This document shows positions 35,752-47,069 of a stretch of DNA of 64,000 bases, in pieces. A model generated the notes under the pieces. It had not been told where the DNA came from. It ran no database searches and saw only the letters and a program-made list of their open reading frames with translations. The stretch covers positions 16,889,043 to 16,953,042 of the forward strand of contig NC_058166.1 of assembly GCF_020080835.1 (NCBI RefSeq). Reading direction: 5' to 3'. Origin of the DNA: Cotesia glomerata. Lineage: Eukaryota > Arthropoda > Insecta > Hymenoptera > Braconidae. A program made the translations under genes and the position numbers. The number at the start of each line of letters is the position of its first letter. The stretch's first letter is position 1.

Positions 35752-36550
35752 ACACAGAAAAAAAGGTTTACTTGAGCCGAGAAAATATTTTTCTTCCTAA
35801 TTATTTTTTTGAGCGGAAAAAAAATTTTTTTTTGACACAAAAAATTTCTCTTATTCTAGCAAACTTAATCCTCTTGTTTTAAGAAATACGTATCTTGATC
35901 CAAGAAAAATTATTTGAGTTGAGAAAATCTTGTTGTTTTGAGAAAATTCAGCCTCTTGCTCCAAAAAATTTAATTCTTGATAGAAGTAAATTTTCTTGTT
36001 TCGAGAAAATTTCTCTCTTGCTTCAAAAAATTAAATATAAAGATAGAAGTAAATTTTCATTAATATTTTTATTGATTAACATGTCAATCGGGAAGATCAA
36101 ATAATATTTCATCATTTTTATTCATTCAATATGTATAATTGCACGCTAAAATAATATAAAATGGGTATCAAATATTCAAGAGAAAAATTTTCTCAAGGTG
36201 AGAAATAGTATATTACACACCTAGGGAAGTAAAGTAAGAAATGTCTCAGATCACATGTTGGCCGAGGCGAAGCCGAGGTCAACAAACATGTGATCTGAGA
36301 CATTTCTTATTTACTTCCCTAGGTGTGTAATATACTATTCTCAGCTGAAGTAGGTGGCGCTGCTTCCCTAAAGTATCTAGAAATCTTGATCAAATATAAA
36401 AATTTATTGTATCAAGTATTTATGATAATTTGAATTAAGAAAAAATGACTTCCACCAAGAATAGAAATTAAAGAAAAATTCTTACTTCGGCCAACACAAC
36501 TTTGGTCTTCCTTCAGGCACCTGAAAATTTTCTTGAGCCAAGAATTTTGT
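35752..36550 (+). mobile_element. Family A element, copy 4, interrupted by N2
   Basis: It starts ACACAGAAAAAAAGGTTTAC and is cut short at its right end by the start of copy 5. It has AGGTGGCGCT at 36352-36361. The N2 hairpin is inserted at the centre of the GAGAA...TTCTC inverted stretch. Confidence 0.85.
36205..36338. mobile_element. Family N single hairpin element (N2)
   Basis: A near-perfect ~52-bp inverted pair, ATAGTATATTACACACCTAG and its complement, with a loop holding CCGAGGCGAAGCCGAGG. It corresponds to one half of N1. The flanks GAGAA and TTCTC are themselves complementary. Confidence 0.9.
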
Positions 36551-37205
36551 ACAGAAAAAAAAGGTTCACTTGAGTCAAGAAAATATTTTTCTTCTTAATT
36601 ATTTTCTTGAGTGGAAAAAAATTTTTTTTTTGACAAGAAATTTCTCTTATTCCAATAAAATTAATTTTCTTGCTTTAAGAAATACGTATCTTGATCCAAG
36701 AAAATTTTCTTTAAGTCAAGAAAATCTTGTTGTTTTGAGAAAATTCAGCCTCTTGCTCCAAAAAATTTAATTCTTGATAGAAGTAAATTTTTTTGTTTCG
36801 AGAAAATTTCTCTCTTGCTTCAAAAAATTAAATATAAAGATAGAAGTAACTTTTCATTAATATTTTTATTGATTAACATGTCAAATGGGAAGATCAAATA
36901 ATATTTCATCATTTTTATTCATTCAATATGTATAATTGCACGCTACAATAATATAAAATGGGTATAAAATATTCTCGAGAAAAATTTTCTCAATGTGAGA
37001 AAATTTTTTTCTCAGCTGAAGTAGGTGGCGCTGCTTCCCTAAAGTATCTATAAATCTTGCTCAAATACAAAAATTTATTGTATCAAGTATTTATGATAAT
37101 TTGAATTAAGAAAAAATTACTTCCACTAAGAATAAAATTTTCCACCCGAAAATTTTCTTGAGCCAAGAATTTTGTTCTCCAGTCAAGAAATTTTTCTTTC
37201 TGCGT
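36551..37205 (+). mobile_element. Family A element, copy 5
   Basis: Directly follows copy 4 in the same orientation, starting ACAGAAAAAAAAGGTTCAC and ending AAATTTTTCTTTCTGCG. It carries AGGTGGCGCT at 37023-37032. Confidence 0.85.
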
Positions 37206-37640
37206 TTATTTATTTATTATATAATTATATTGATAGAGAGTGCAGGTACATTTTATAGGGATTCATAGTAAATTATCAGAGCCAACAATAAATTGAAAGA
37301 CTCACCAATTATTATGATTCCTTAATATGGATAGCGATCGGTTTATATTGGTGAAGTTATTGCGCAATTTAACGGGCGAATTTAATTGTATATGAGTAAG
37401 CTTTTACGTGTAGTATGTAGTATATAGTAATTGTGTGTAATACACGTATCTGGTCTCTGGACTCAACTCTGGTGGTTATGCTGGTGTAGGTTATATTATT
37501 GAGAGAGCCCCTTGCGTAACGGTGTCATGTAATAGGCAGCGACGAATCGACCTTCTCTCGACGAGTTCCAACCACCCACCTTTATTCTCCTCTTATTGCG
37601 CGCACGCGCTCGCTATTTTCAAGTACTTAGATTAACTTTT
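37206..37640. promoter_or_regulatory. Candidate regulatory island 7
   Basis: A non-repetitive block with GATAGCGATCGG, GGTGTCATGTAATAGGCAGC and GCGCGCACGCGCTCGC. No coding signal. Confidence 0.3.
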
Positions 37641-38549
37641 CATTTTGAATCTCGCTAATGTAATCTTACTAATTTTAGATCATTATTCATTTATAATTAG
37701 TTAGATATTATTATTATTATTGATTTTTTGTAAGTAGTACTTGAATTTATAATTTATAATTTGTAGAAATTTAATAATTCAAAAAAGTTTTGAAATTTTT
37801 TTGAAATTAATTTTAAGAAAAATCTTTGAAATTTTTTATATTTTAAATATTTCTTCTGTTGAGATTTTTTTAAAAGTGATTTATTGAAAAATTAATTAAT
37901 TAATAATTACTAGCAATATTTTTTTTCATTGAATTTTTTTCTTTTCAAAATTTGTAAATATTTTTATTTATAAAAACGGAGAATTAAATAAAAAAAACAA
38001 TGCTCAAAAAATAAGTAAGATTTTATTTTTAAAAAGTTATAAGCAAAGATTGAAGCTTTAAATAAATAAATTTTTGATAGAATCGATGGAGTACGCAAGC
38101 GTACATAGCTGATAAATTTTTTAAAAATTTATTTGTCTAGCAGAGCGCTTTTTTTAAATTTCTATTTAATGAAAAATTTAATATTTAAATTTCTATTTTC
38201 TTTGAAAGAGGAACCAAGATGTTACATTGATAAAAAATTTAACTTTATTCAAAAGAAAAATTCTTGAGTCAAGAAAATAAATTAAAACTATAATTAGCAG
38301 TTGGTTTAACTCCTTATTTTTTAGAGAGTGATTTTTTAATATTTTGATGTAGCAATAGTCTAATTATTAATTATTTGAATGATCCAAACCAAAATAATAC
38401 ACCTCTATTAAATACTAAATTGTTTTTTAAAGTAATAATAAATTTTGAACTAATTGTTTTTTCGTACAAATGGAAGATTCTCTAAAATAGTCAGACAATT
38501 TGCTAATTAGAATGTCTATATAATTATTCTTCATATAAGTAATGAAAGT
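37641..38549. other. AT-rich intron stretch
   Basis: Homopolymer-rich unique DNA. No gene, array or hairpin is recognised. Confidence 0.5.
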
Positions 38550-39480
38550 TAGTTAATTTAATAATTTTTTACTTGATTAAAAAAAATAAAGTTCTTAAAA
38601 ATTATTTCTTTTTATTCAAGATTTTTTTTTGAATTCTTTATAAAAAAAAAATTAATCTTAGTTTGTAATTATTTGATTTTGTAGTTGAAAAAAATATTAT
38701 TTTTATAATTTAATTTTTTATTTCAAACTTACTTAAAATTTAATAATTTTTTACTTGATTAAAAAAAATAAAATTCTTAAAAATTAATTTTTTTTATTCA
38801 AGATTTTTTTTAATTAAATTCTTAATAAGAAAAAATGAATTTTAGATAGTAATTATTTTATTTTGTAGTTTAAAAAAATATTATATTTATAATTTAATTT
38901 AGTTAATTAAATAATTTTTTACTTGATTAAAAAAAAAAAATAAAATTCTTAAAAATTATTTTTTTTTATTCAAGATTTTTTTCTTGAACTTTTTATAGAA
39001 AAAAAATGAATCTTAGTTTGTAATAATTATTGTTTTGTATTTAAAAAAAATATTATATTCATAATTTAATTTTTTATTTCAAATTTACTTAACTTAATAA
39101 TTTTTTTCTTGATTAAAAAAAATCAAATAATAAAAAATTATTTTTTTATTCAAGATTTCCATTGTGGAATTTTTCATAAAAAAATGAATTTTATTTTGCG
39201 ATTATTTTATTTTTTATTTAAAAAATATATTTATAATTTGATTTTCTATTTTTAACTTATTTAATATATTAATTTTTTTATTTGATTAAAAATAAAATTC
39301 TTAAAAATTATTTATTTTTATTCAAAATTGTTTTTTCTTGAATTCTTTATAAAAAAAAAATGAATATTAGTTTGCAATTATTATATATTATATTTTACAA
39401 AAATATTATATTTATTTCAAACTTACTTAATTTAATAATTTTTTTACTTGATAAAAAAAAATAAAATTCTTAAAAATTTT
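38550..39480. repeat. Tandem array of ~175-bp AT-rich units
   Basis: ACTTGATTAAAAAAA or a close variant recurs at about 38571, 38753, 38921, 39107, 39280 and 39446, giving six units of 165-186 bp, each with TTCTTAAAAATTATTT and a TTCAAGATTTTTT block. Confidence 0.8.
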
Positions 39481-39517
39481 ATTCTAGACTCAAGAATTAT
39501 TCCCTCAAATCTACAGA

Positions 39518-39581
39518 TTCGGTAGAATCTGGCGCCAAGTTCCGTTCAAATCCGTTGTAAACGGAGCGCCAGACTACCGAG
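39518..39581. repeat. Imperfect GC-richer hairpin
   Basis: TTCGGTAGAATCTGGCGCC pairs with GGAGCGCCAGACTACCGA (two extra bases on the left arm) around TCCGTT...AACGGA. It is isolated in AT-rich DNA. Confidence 0.7.
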
Positions 39582-39985
39582 TGTGTTTACTGTAAGCAGA
39601 ACGGTATTTCGAGGTTGCAAAATTTTATTTAATTCTACGGTACATCTTGTTCCTAAATTTTATATTATAACAGTAATTCATACTTTATTTTACTGATATC
39701 AATTAATTATATTCAATTATAACAATTAATCTACTTGAAATTATTGAATTTTATCAGCACAAACTATAGCAAACTCAAAAATTTCGATCCTGACTTTTTT
39801 TCGATGTAAAAAGTGACATGCCACAGACTAAGTAATTCGAGAATGCATGGTAATAGTCCAATAGATGGGAAACTACAGTTAAAAAAATAAATTTCACAGC
39901 TTGTATCTACACCCGCCAAGGTGCGCTGCAATTATTTGTACATAAACTGTAGCTTCAAGGGGATAGTTTGCTATAAAAAATGCAG

Positions 39986-40411
39986 CCAACTTGAGATTTA
40001 AGGTAGTTGTAGCGTGATAGGCATTTCAACAGAAAATTATGAAATTTTTTTTATTGAAAGATAAATATATTAATAATTCACTACCAAAATTCCAGATCAA
40101 TTGACCGCACCGTTTTTGAGTAATTAATTTTCGAAATTGTATCTTTTACACGTAGAGGTATAGAGAGATGGTAAAGTTAGTATGAAATCTTCCATACCAC
40201 TCGAGTGGGCCAAAGATTTCATACTAACTTTACCATCTCTCTATACCTCTACGTGTAAAAGATACAATTTCGAAAATTAATTACTCAAAAACGGTGCGGT
40301 CAATTGATCTGGAATTTTGGTAGTGAATTATTAATATATTTATCTTTCAGTAAAAAAAATTTCATAATTTTCTGTTGAAATGCCTATCAAGCTACAACTA
40401 CCTTAAGTTGG
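39986..40411. repeat. Long near-perfect palindrome, ~200-bp arms
   Basis: Arms 39986-40191 and 40213-40411 are almost exact complements, with ACACGTAGAGGTATAGAGAG paired to its inverse. The 21-base centre contains the palindrome CCACTCGAGTGG. The outermost arm differs by a 7-base insertion. It is probably a recent foldback element or an inverted duplication. Confidence 0.9.
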
Positions 40412-40451
40412 TACCAATTGCAAATTTTTATTATAATTACAAAAAATACTG

Positions 40452-41253
40452 AAATCCGAACAAAAACAGTTTCACTGTAAAAAAATCGCGCCAAGTCCAC
40501 GTTCATAAGACTATTAAGAAAAAAAATTTTTATTTCTTTAGAAAAAGATATAAAATAAAAAATTAAAAAATCCAAGTAACCGATATGGATGTATATGATT
40601 TTTGGACATTAAAAAAAATTTTGTTGTAAATTAAAAAATTAAAAGAAACAATTTTGGAACGTACTTGGTGTGCGTCATTGTGTACTTCAATTTTTTTTAA
40701 AAGTCCTAGTAGATAGATTTTAGGAATTTCATAAAAAGTGAAATATTTCGTAACCACGCACACACTGATAGAAGGATTTATTTGTATTAAAAAAATATTT
40801 GTTAATAGTTAACAAATCATTTATTAGAGACCATTTTTTAGTATCAAACAAATATTTCTTAGTATTTAAAATGATTTGTTTGTATTTAATAAATCAGATA
40901 TTCATTTATTAAATATTAATAAATCTTTTTAAATACTAAGAAATATTTGTTAAGGACTAAAAAGTCGTCTCTAATAAATGATTTGTTAAATATTAACAAA
41001 TATTTTTAACTATAAACAAATCCTTCTATCAGTGCACTAAATACGTTCCAAAATTGTTTCTTTTAATTTTTAAATTTACAACAAAATTTTTTTTAATTTC
41101 CAAAAATCATATACAACCATATCGGTTACTTGGATTTTTTAATTTTTTATTTTATATCTTTTTGTAAAGAAATAAAAATTTTTTTTCTTAATAGTCTTAT
41201 GAACGTGGACTTGGCGCGATTTTTTTACAGTGAAACTGTTTTTGTTCGGATTT
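40452..41253. mobile_element. Element I, ~215-bp inverted arms, with G2 in its loop
   Basis: AAATCCGAACAAAAACAGTT at the left and its inverse at the right continue for about 215 bases (GCGCCAAGTCCACGTTCATA; CCAAGTAACCGATATGG). The loop has about 90 unique bases plus the G2 insertion. Because the arms mirror each other, the same short protein frame appears on opposite strands. It is not a gene. Confidence 0.9.
40763..41034. mobile_element. Family G element, copy 2 (intact)
   Basis: CACTGATAGAAGGATTTATT to AACAAATCCTTCTATCAGTG, palindromic over most of its 272 bp. It defines the intact G ends used to recognise the split copy 1. Confidence 0.9.
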
Positions 41254-41264
41254 TTTTTACCAAT

Positions 41265-41935
41265 TCCCGATTTCTCTTAATAAGTGCAAAGAGAGAGAAA
41301 CAAATGGAACCGGGTCTTAACAAAACTCCTGTCGAATTCTTGAATATCCAGAATATCCAGAAAGCGGTTCGCGGTGTTGGGATAAAGTTACGGTCTTGAT
41401 GGACTATGCAGACGAAAGAGGTGTAGCGAGGGAGTCGCCGAGTAATGAGTTGTAGGAGTAGAGGGCGGCCGAATAAAAAGGAGAAAGAATCAGAAAAAAA
41501 GGACTCGCGTGGCTCGATACTCCAACTCGAAATAAAACGAGTCATGTATACCGCATATTTCTGCTCTACACCACATTTACACACATTTCCACACATTTGC
41601 ACATATGACGGCTGATGTGTGTATAATAGACCTTATACAGACAATAATCGGGATGTGTATTGAGTATGTTGAGTATGTGAATATGTATATGAATATGGGG
41701 AGCATACGTGGCTCTGGCTCGAACCGTTGCGCAGTTGATCGCTGTCAGAAATTCTTTCGCGGCCGCGATCGCGCATACGCCACAGTATGCTATTATTACC
41801 TTATATATCAACATAGCAACTAAATCTCCGCTATCTAACACTTTTTTACAAATATTGATTATTGATTACTGATTATTGATTTTTACTGTGGATTCGCGAT
41901 TCATATCTACAGTCTACAGTTGAGATACTCTACAT
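41265..41935. promoter_or_regulatory. Candidate regulatory island 8
   Basis: A non-repetitive, higher-complexity block with AGAGGGCGGCCGAATAAAAA and TCGCGGCCGCGATCGCG. Overlapping frames up to 125 codons on both strands have no recognised domain. Confidence 0.3.
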
Positions 41936-41940
41936 ATTAC

Positions 41941-43570
41941 ACTGAAAAAAATTCATTTGATTTTAAAGAAAAATTGTTATTTTTAAGAGTTTTTGTACAA
42001 ATGATTTAAGAAAAAAATTTTTAAACCAAGAAAATAATTTTGAAAAATTTTATTGTCTGGAATCGAGATAAAAAATTCTTAAATCAAGTTAAATTTATTT
42101 TAATCAAAAGATGAAGTTTTTTAAAATTATTTAATTGATAAAAGTTAATTTTTTTTTCTGTTTACATTAATAAAAAAATTAAATCAATTTTTAAAAAAAA
42201 ATTTTTCAAGAAAAAATATCATTTTTAAGAGTTTTAAACACTTAAAAAAAATTTATTTGAATTAAAAGAAAAATTTTTAAACCAAGAAAATAATTTTGAA
42301 GATTTTCATTGTCTTGAATAAAGATGGAAAATTCTTAAATCAAGTAAAATTTATTTAAATCAAGAAGATAAAGTTCTTCAAAATTATTTACTTGATAGAA
42401 GAAAATTTTTTTTCTGTTTACATTGATAAAAAAATAAAATTAATTTTAGAGAAAAATTCTTCAAGAAAAAATATCATTTTTAAGTTTTATACACTTGAAA
42501 AAAATTAATTTTAATTGAAGGAAAAATTTTTGAACCAAGAAAATAATTTTGAAGTTTCATTGTCTTTAATTAAGATGAAAATTCTTAAATCAAGTAAAAT
42601 TTACTTTAAATAAAAAATATTTCTTAGTTTGAGAATTTTTTTCTACTCTAATCAAGAAAATCTTCTTTAAAATTATTTAATTGATAAAAGTTAATTTTTT
42701 TTTTGTTTAAATTGATAAAAAAAATTCAATTGATTTTAAATAAAAATTTTTCAAGAAAATATATTATTTTTAAGAATTTTATACTTTTAAAAAAGTTAAT
42801 TTGAATTAAGAAACAAATTTTTGAACCAAGAAAATATTTTTGAAGATTTTTATTGTCTTGAATCAAGATGAAAAATTCTTAAATCAAGTAAAATTTACTT
42901 AAATCAAGAAGATGGTTCTTTAAAATTATTTCCTTGAATAAAGTTAATTTTTTTTCTGTTTAAATTGATAAAAAAATTCAATTGATTTTAGAGAAAAATT
43001 CTTCAAGAAAAAATACCATTTTTAAGAGTTTCATACATTTAAAAAAAATTAATTTGAATTAAGAGAAATATTTTTAAACCAAGAAAATAATTTTGAGTTT
43101 CATTGTCTTGAATCAAGACAAAAAATTCTTAAATCAAGAAACATTTCTTAGTTTAAGAATTTTTCTACTCAAATTAAGAAGATAATGCTCTTTAAAATTA
43201 TTTACTTGATTCAAGTAATTTTTATTTTGTGTACATTGATAAAAAAATTAAATTGATTTAAGAAAAAAATTCTTAGACCAATAAATTAATTTTAAAAAAA
43301 TTGATCATCTTGAATCAAGTAAAAAATTATTTAAATAAGTAAATTTTCTTGAGCTAAAAACAAATCTTTTGATTCAATAATTTTTCTACTTAATTAAAAA
43401 ATAATCTTTTTGGCTCAAGAATTTTTCTCTTGAATTAATTTAGATTTTTATCAGTGTAATTTTAAATAAGAACAAAGAATTATTGAACCAAGAAAAATTT
43501 ACTTGATTCAAAATTATTTTATTGGTTCAAGAATTTTTTTATTGTATCAAAATAATTTATTTTTTAGTGT
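41941..43570. repeat. Tandem array of ~250-290-bp diverged units
   Basis: TTTTTCTGTTTACATTGATA or a close variant recurs near 42151, 42412, 42700, 42952 and 43222. Between these, each unit repeats AACCAAGAAAATAATTTTGA and TCTTGAATCAAGAT-type blocks. Similar vocabulary occurs at 55760-55950. Confidence 0.75.
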
Positions 43571-43913
43571 ATTATATATTTTATAAAAAAAATGAAGATA
43601 TTCTTCACTTTGGATTTATTACTTATATTATACTTTTACTAATGTTATGTATCGCTATTATAAGAAGGATTGATTGTATGTATATGTACTAGAAAACAGT
43701 GCATTGAACACTAAGCAGTGAATATGTAAATACATGCTGCAAAAAGGAGAAAGTTTAAATGTTGTTTCCAAGTCAAGACTCGTGGAAATCGCAATATTTT
43801 ATTGCTTTTTATGAGAGACATTTTTAGAAACAGACTTTTGAGTTGAAAAAAAACTGTCTTAAAGAAACTTATTTTATTTTTATTTTTTGATCTTAAAAAA
43901 AAATTTGTTTTAT
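43571..43913. other. AT-rich intron stretch
   Basis: No feature seen. Confidence 0.5.
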
Positions 43914-43920
43914 TTATAAA

Positions 43921-44153
43921 TTTTTTTTTTTTTTTTTTTTTTTAATTTATTTATAGTCGCATAAACTACTAAGGTCGTGAGCGACTACGGTAGGGGGTGA
44001 ACTTTTGAGATTGGAACTCGTTTTATTTTTTTTGGGCTGAGCAGAATAATACACTTGAATATTGTAAATATTCATTGGTGTACGCCGGACTCGAACCCGG
44101 TCCAATGCTTTGGTAAGCAAAGGCCGGATCCGATAGGGCTACTGCGCGCCTAA
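43921..44153 (-). mobile_element. tRNA-derived SINE
   Basis: Read on the minus strand it begins with a tRNA-like head: an A-box-like TAGCCCTATCGG and an exact B box GGTTCGAGTCC, the internal RNA polymerase III promoter. A ~140-base body follows and then a poly(A) tail (23 T on the + strand at 43921-43943). TTATAAA at 43914-43920 and 44154-44160 is the likely target duplication. The acceptor arms do not pair, so it is not a working tRNA. It needs a partner LINE for movement, and none is visible. Confidence 0.8.
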
Positions 44154-44160
44154 TTATAAA

Positions 44161-44690
44161 AATTAACGTTTTTAAATTATTATATTTTTGAAGAATTTTC
44201 AGAACTAAATTTATTTATTTTAATAAAATTAATAAAGATCAACACAATTTTGGTTCAAATGAAATTTTTTTTTCCAAAAAAAATTTTTTTTTTCCAAAAA
44301 AATGTGAATATAATTAATTTAAAAAAATTTCAACAAATGCGTTAAAAATAATTTTTTAAAAAACAAACTTACAGAATTAATATATAAAAAATAATTTACC
44401 ACTAAAATTATTTTGTGACCAAAAATTTGGAGGCATTGTACCGGATTAAACTCAAACAGGACTGAATTATTTACCGTATCAAAATAATTCATTAAAATAA
44501 TAAATAATCGTTGAAATGGAGCGTTATTGGATTCACCCGGCAATAAATAAAACATAAACTTATTGGTTTGAATAAACCAAAATTTATACGGGATATAAAT
44601 TAATAACAATAGAAACAAAGGATTAAAATGAACAAATAAAAACTAACAAAATAATTAAATCATAATAAAAATTATAAATCGATGATACGG
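44161..44690. other. AT-rich intron stretch
   Basis: A 99-codon minus frame here is hydrophobic from AT-rich codons. No gene evidence. Confidence 0.5.
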
Positions 44691-45250
44691 ATGAAATCGA
44701 GGTAATCAATGGGATTTTCAGTGTACCAAACGGGGGTTTATTTACTGTCAGTTGAGTATTATCGGGGGTAAGAGCAGAGCATCGACGCAAAGTCAGTGAC
44801 GCACTGGCTGCCGCACGTTGTCTTCTATTCACTATTATAGCGTAGCGGTACAAGTTATATTCACATTCATTGCTCTAGTATCAGTATTTGTGCCAGTACT
44901 TGCATAGACAATCACTTCCAGCGGCAAAGTGTATGAACAACATCCACGAGAAGTGTCTATGTCTGTGTGTTTGTGGGGTTCTTACGCCACTGGGATCGAT
45001 ATCCCGGGAGGCCAAACAGTAAACAGCCGGTTGGTCAGGATAACGTCAGCAGAGGGGATGACGGTGGAGCTTTTACACCGAACGGTCTGTACTGGTGTGA
45101 AAGCGCGATTAGGTATCCAACATCGCCCACATAGCACTACACTGTCATCGTCATCTGAGAAGTTAACCACATCTCAAAAGCGACTTCATTTTCTCTTCAA
45201 AAGAAGAATAGATAGACGCGACATTTGATTTCCTTCTTTTGAGACTTTAA
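44691..45250. promoter_or_regulatory. Candidate regulatory island 9
   Basis: One of the longest higher-complexity blocks of the intron. It contains forkhead-like TTATTTACTG and CAGTAAACAG, plus TAACGTCAGCAGAGGGGATG. Frames of 62-99 codons lack domains. A candidate enhancer. Confidence 0.35.
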
Positions 45251-45261
45251 TATAGATTCAT

Positions 45262-45711
45262 TATTGTTACGAGCAACTGTGTGATTGCCGTAACTTGTGA
45301 AGTATAAATAAATGAAATTTTGATTAATTAAATAATGAGTTTTGTTAAATTGAACTGTACTTCCTTAAATATTAACGTTTTTAAAGATATAAGCTCATCC
45401 CGATGCTACACTCATCAAGAGCTTTCATTTGAGTACCCCTTTGCATTTTTGATATATTTTTCATATATACATATATATAATATATATAAATATATGAAAA
45501 ATTGATATGGGTACTCAAATGAAAGGTCTTGATGAGTATAACTTCAGGATGAGCTTAAATCGTTGAAAATATAAATATTTCACAAGATATTTGTCAAATT
45601 GTACTGTACCTCCTTAACAATTGACATTTTTAAAGATATAAGCTCATCCCGATGTTACACTCATCAAGAGCTTTCATTTGAGTACCCACTTGCATTTTTG
45701 ATATATTTTTC

Positions 45712-45803
<92 letters not shown>

Positions 45804-45950
45804 TGAAAAATTGATGTGGGTACTCAAATGAAAGATTTTGATGAGTGTAACATCGGGATGAGCTTATATCTTTAAAAATGTCATTATTTCACAAGATATT
45901 CGTTAAATTGCAATGTACTTTCTTAAATTTTGCTTATTCTCTTAATAATA
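45262..45950 (+). mobile_element. Family D element, copy 4 (two hairpins)
   Basis: A degenerate start (GAGCAACTGTGTGATTGCCG) followed by hairpins at about 45385-45560 and 45640-45870, ending at TTTTGCTTATTCTCTTAATA. The second loop has expanded into (TA)n at 45719-45796. Confidence 0.8.
45719..45796. repeat. (TA)n microsatellite in a hairpin loop
   Basis: About 38 TA units in the loop of a D hairpin. Confidence 0.95.
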
Positions 45951-46580
45951 TAAAATAGATTATTAATTATTACATCACTCATTCTCATTACTATTGTCAT
46001 TATCAGTAATAGTTGTAAAATGTAAAAATGTGTCTTACACTCACGATCCTGCAATTTCTGCTTGAGAGTGAGCAGTCTACGCCATTGACTGCACAGGGGG
46101 AATGCAGCACACCTCAGTGGCCCTCAACTCATCTATTTTTGCTTAAATTACCCCCAAAATCCGCAACCACAAACCCAATCCCCGAAAAATTGATTTATAA
46201 AGCTTAAAACACGATAAGCGCCAAAGAGAATTTGAATTTTCGCGCCTTTTAGCGCCGCGCTGCGTAAACATGGCGGGTAAGGAACTCGCTCCCGGTTTTA
46301 AGACTTTTTTGGGTGTTACTCGGAAACTAGCGTGTCTTTTGGGATAATTTTTTGTCGAGACCTCAATTTTGCGGAGGTGAATTTTGTAAAAAAGGAATTT
46401 TGAAAATTGATTGGGTGGTTTTAAAGTTATTGAAGATACAAATTTGATAATGTGAATTTTAGGTTATGATAAAGGACGGAAGATAGAATTAAGGGGTAAT
46501 TGTATGAAAGAAAGAGATATTTTTGTTATTGAAATTGAAACGGGTGAATGCTGGGAAAAGTAGAACACAAACAAGTAAAT
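45951..46580. promoter_or_regulatory. Candidate regulatory island 10
   Basis: A non-repetitive block with TTTCGCGCCTTTTAGCGCCG and AACATGGCGGGTAAGG (YY1/Pho-like GCCAT core on the minus strand). It is similar in character to the motif-bearing repeats at 50640 and 58240. Confidence 0.35.
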
Positions 46581-47069
46581 CGAGTTCACTAGAAAAATAA
46601 ACAACTGCAAACTTGAACTCACGGTGGTTTTTTTTATTAAATATCTTTAAGACTCAAGGTGTTGGTTAATTACCTATGTAATTATAAATTAGTGCAAGTT
46701 TATTGATTAAACTAAGTTGTTAATATTTATATAGTATGATTTATTAACTGTTATGAATTATTATTTATAATTAACTCTGTAAATTATAGATATAATAAAT
46801 CAATTACTTTTTTTTTAATTAAATTATTTAATAAATATTTATAAGTATTCTTTTAATGTCTGTAAATAATTATTTAGACCTTTGAATAAAAAATTTTAGA
46901 CATTTTTTATAATTCGTAATTTTAATAATAATTAATTATTTATTTATTTAATAATAATAATAATAATAATCGATCAGGTAATTTTTTTTTGGGTCAATTA
47001 TTAATGTAATTTTTTGATTATGACGAATTTAATGAATAAAAATTGATTAATTATTAAAAAATGTAATTT
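46581..47069. other. AT-rich intron stretch
   Basis: No feature seen beyond (TAA)n runs near 46955. Confidence 0.5.

Noticed and set aside
40387..41399. Same short protein frame on both strands (MDFLIFYFISF start)
   Set aside because: It arises because the arms of the inverted-repeat element mirror each other, not from a conserved gene.
41225..41841. Frames of 91-125 codons on both strands
   Set aside because: Mutually overlapping with no domains. Part lies in the arm of an inverted-repeat element.
44078..44150. Functional tRNA gene on the minus strand
   Set aside because: The B box is exact but the acceptor arms do not pair and U33 is not in place. The body and poly(A) tail fit a SINE.
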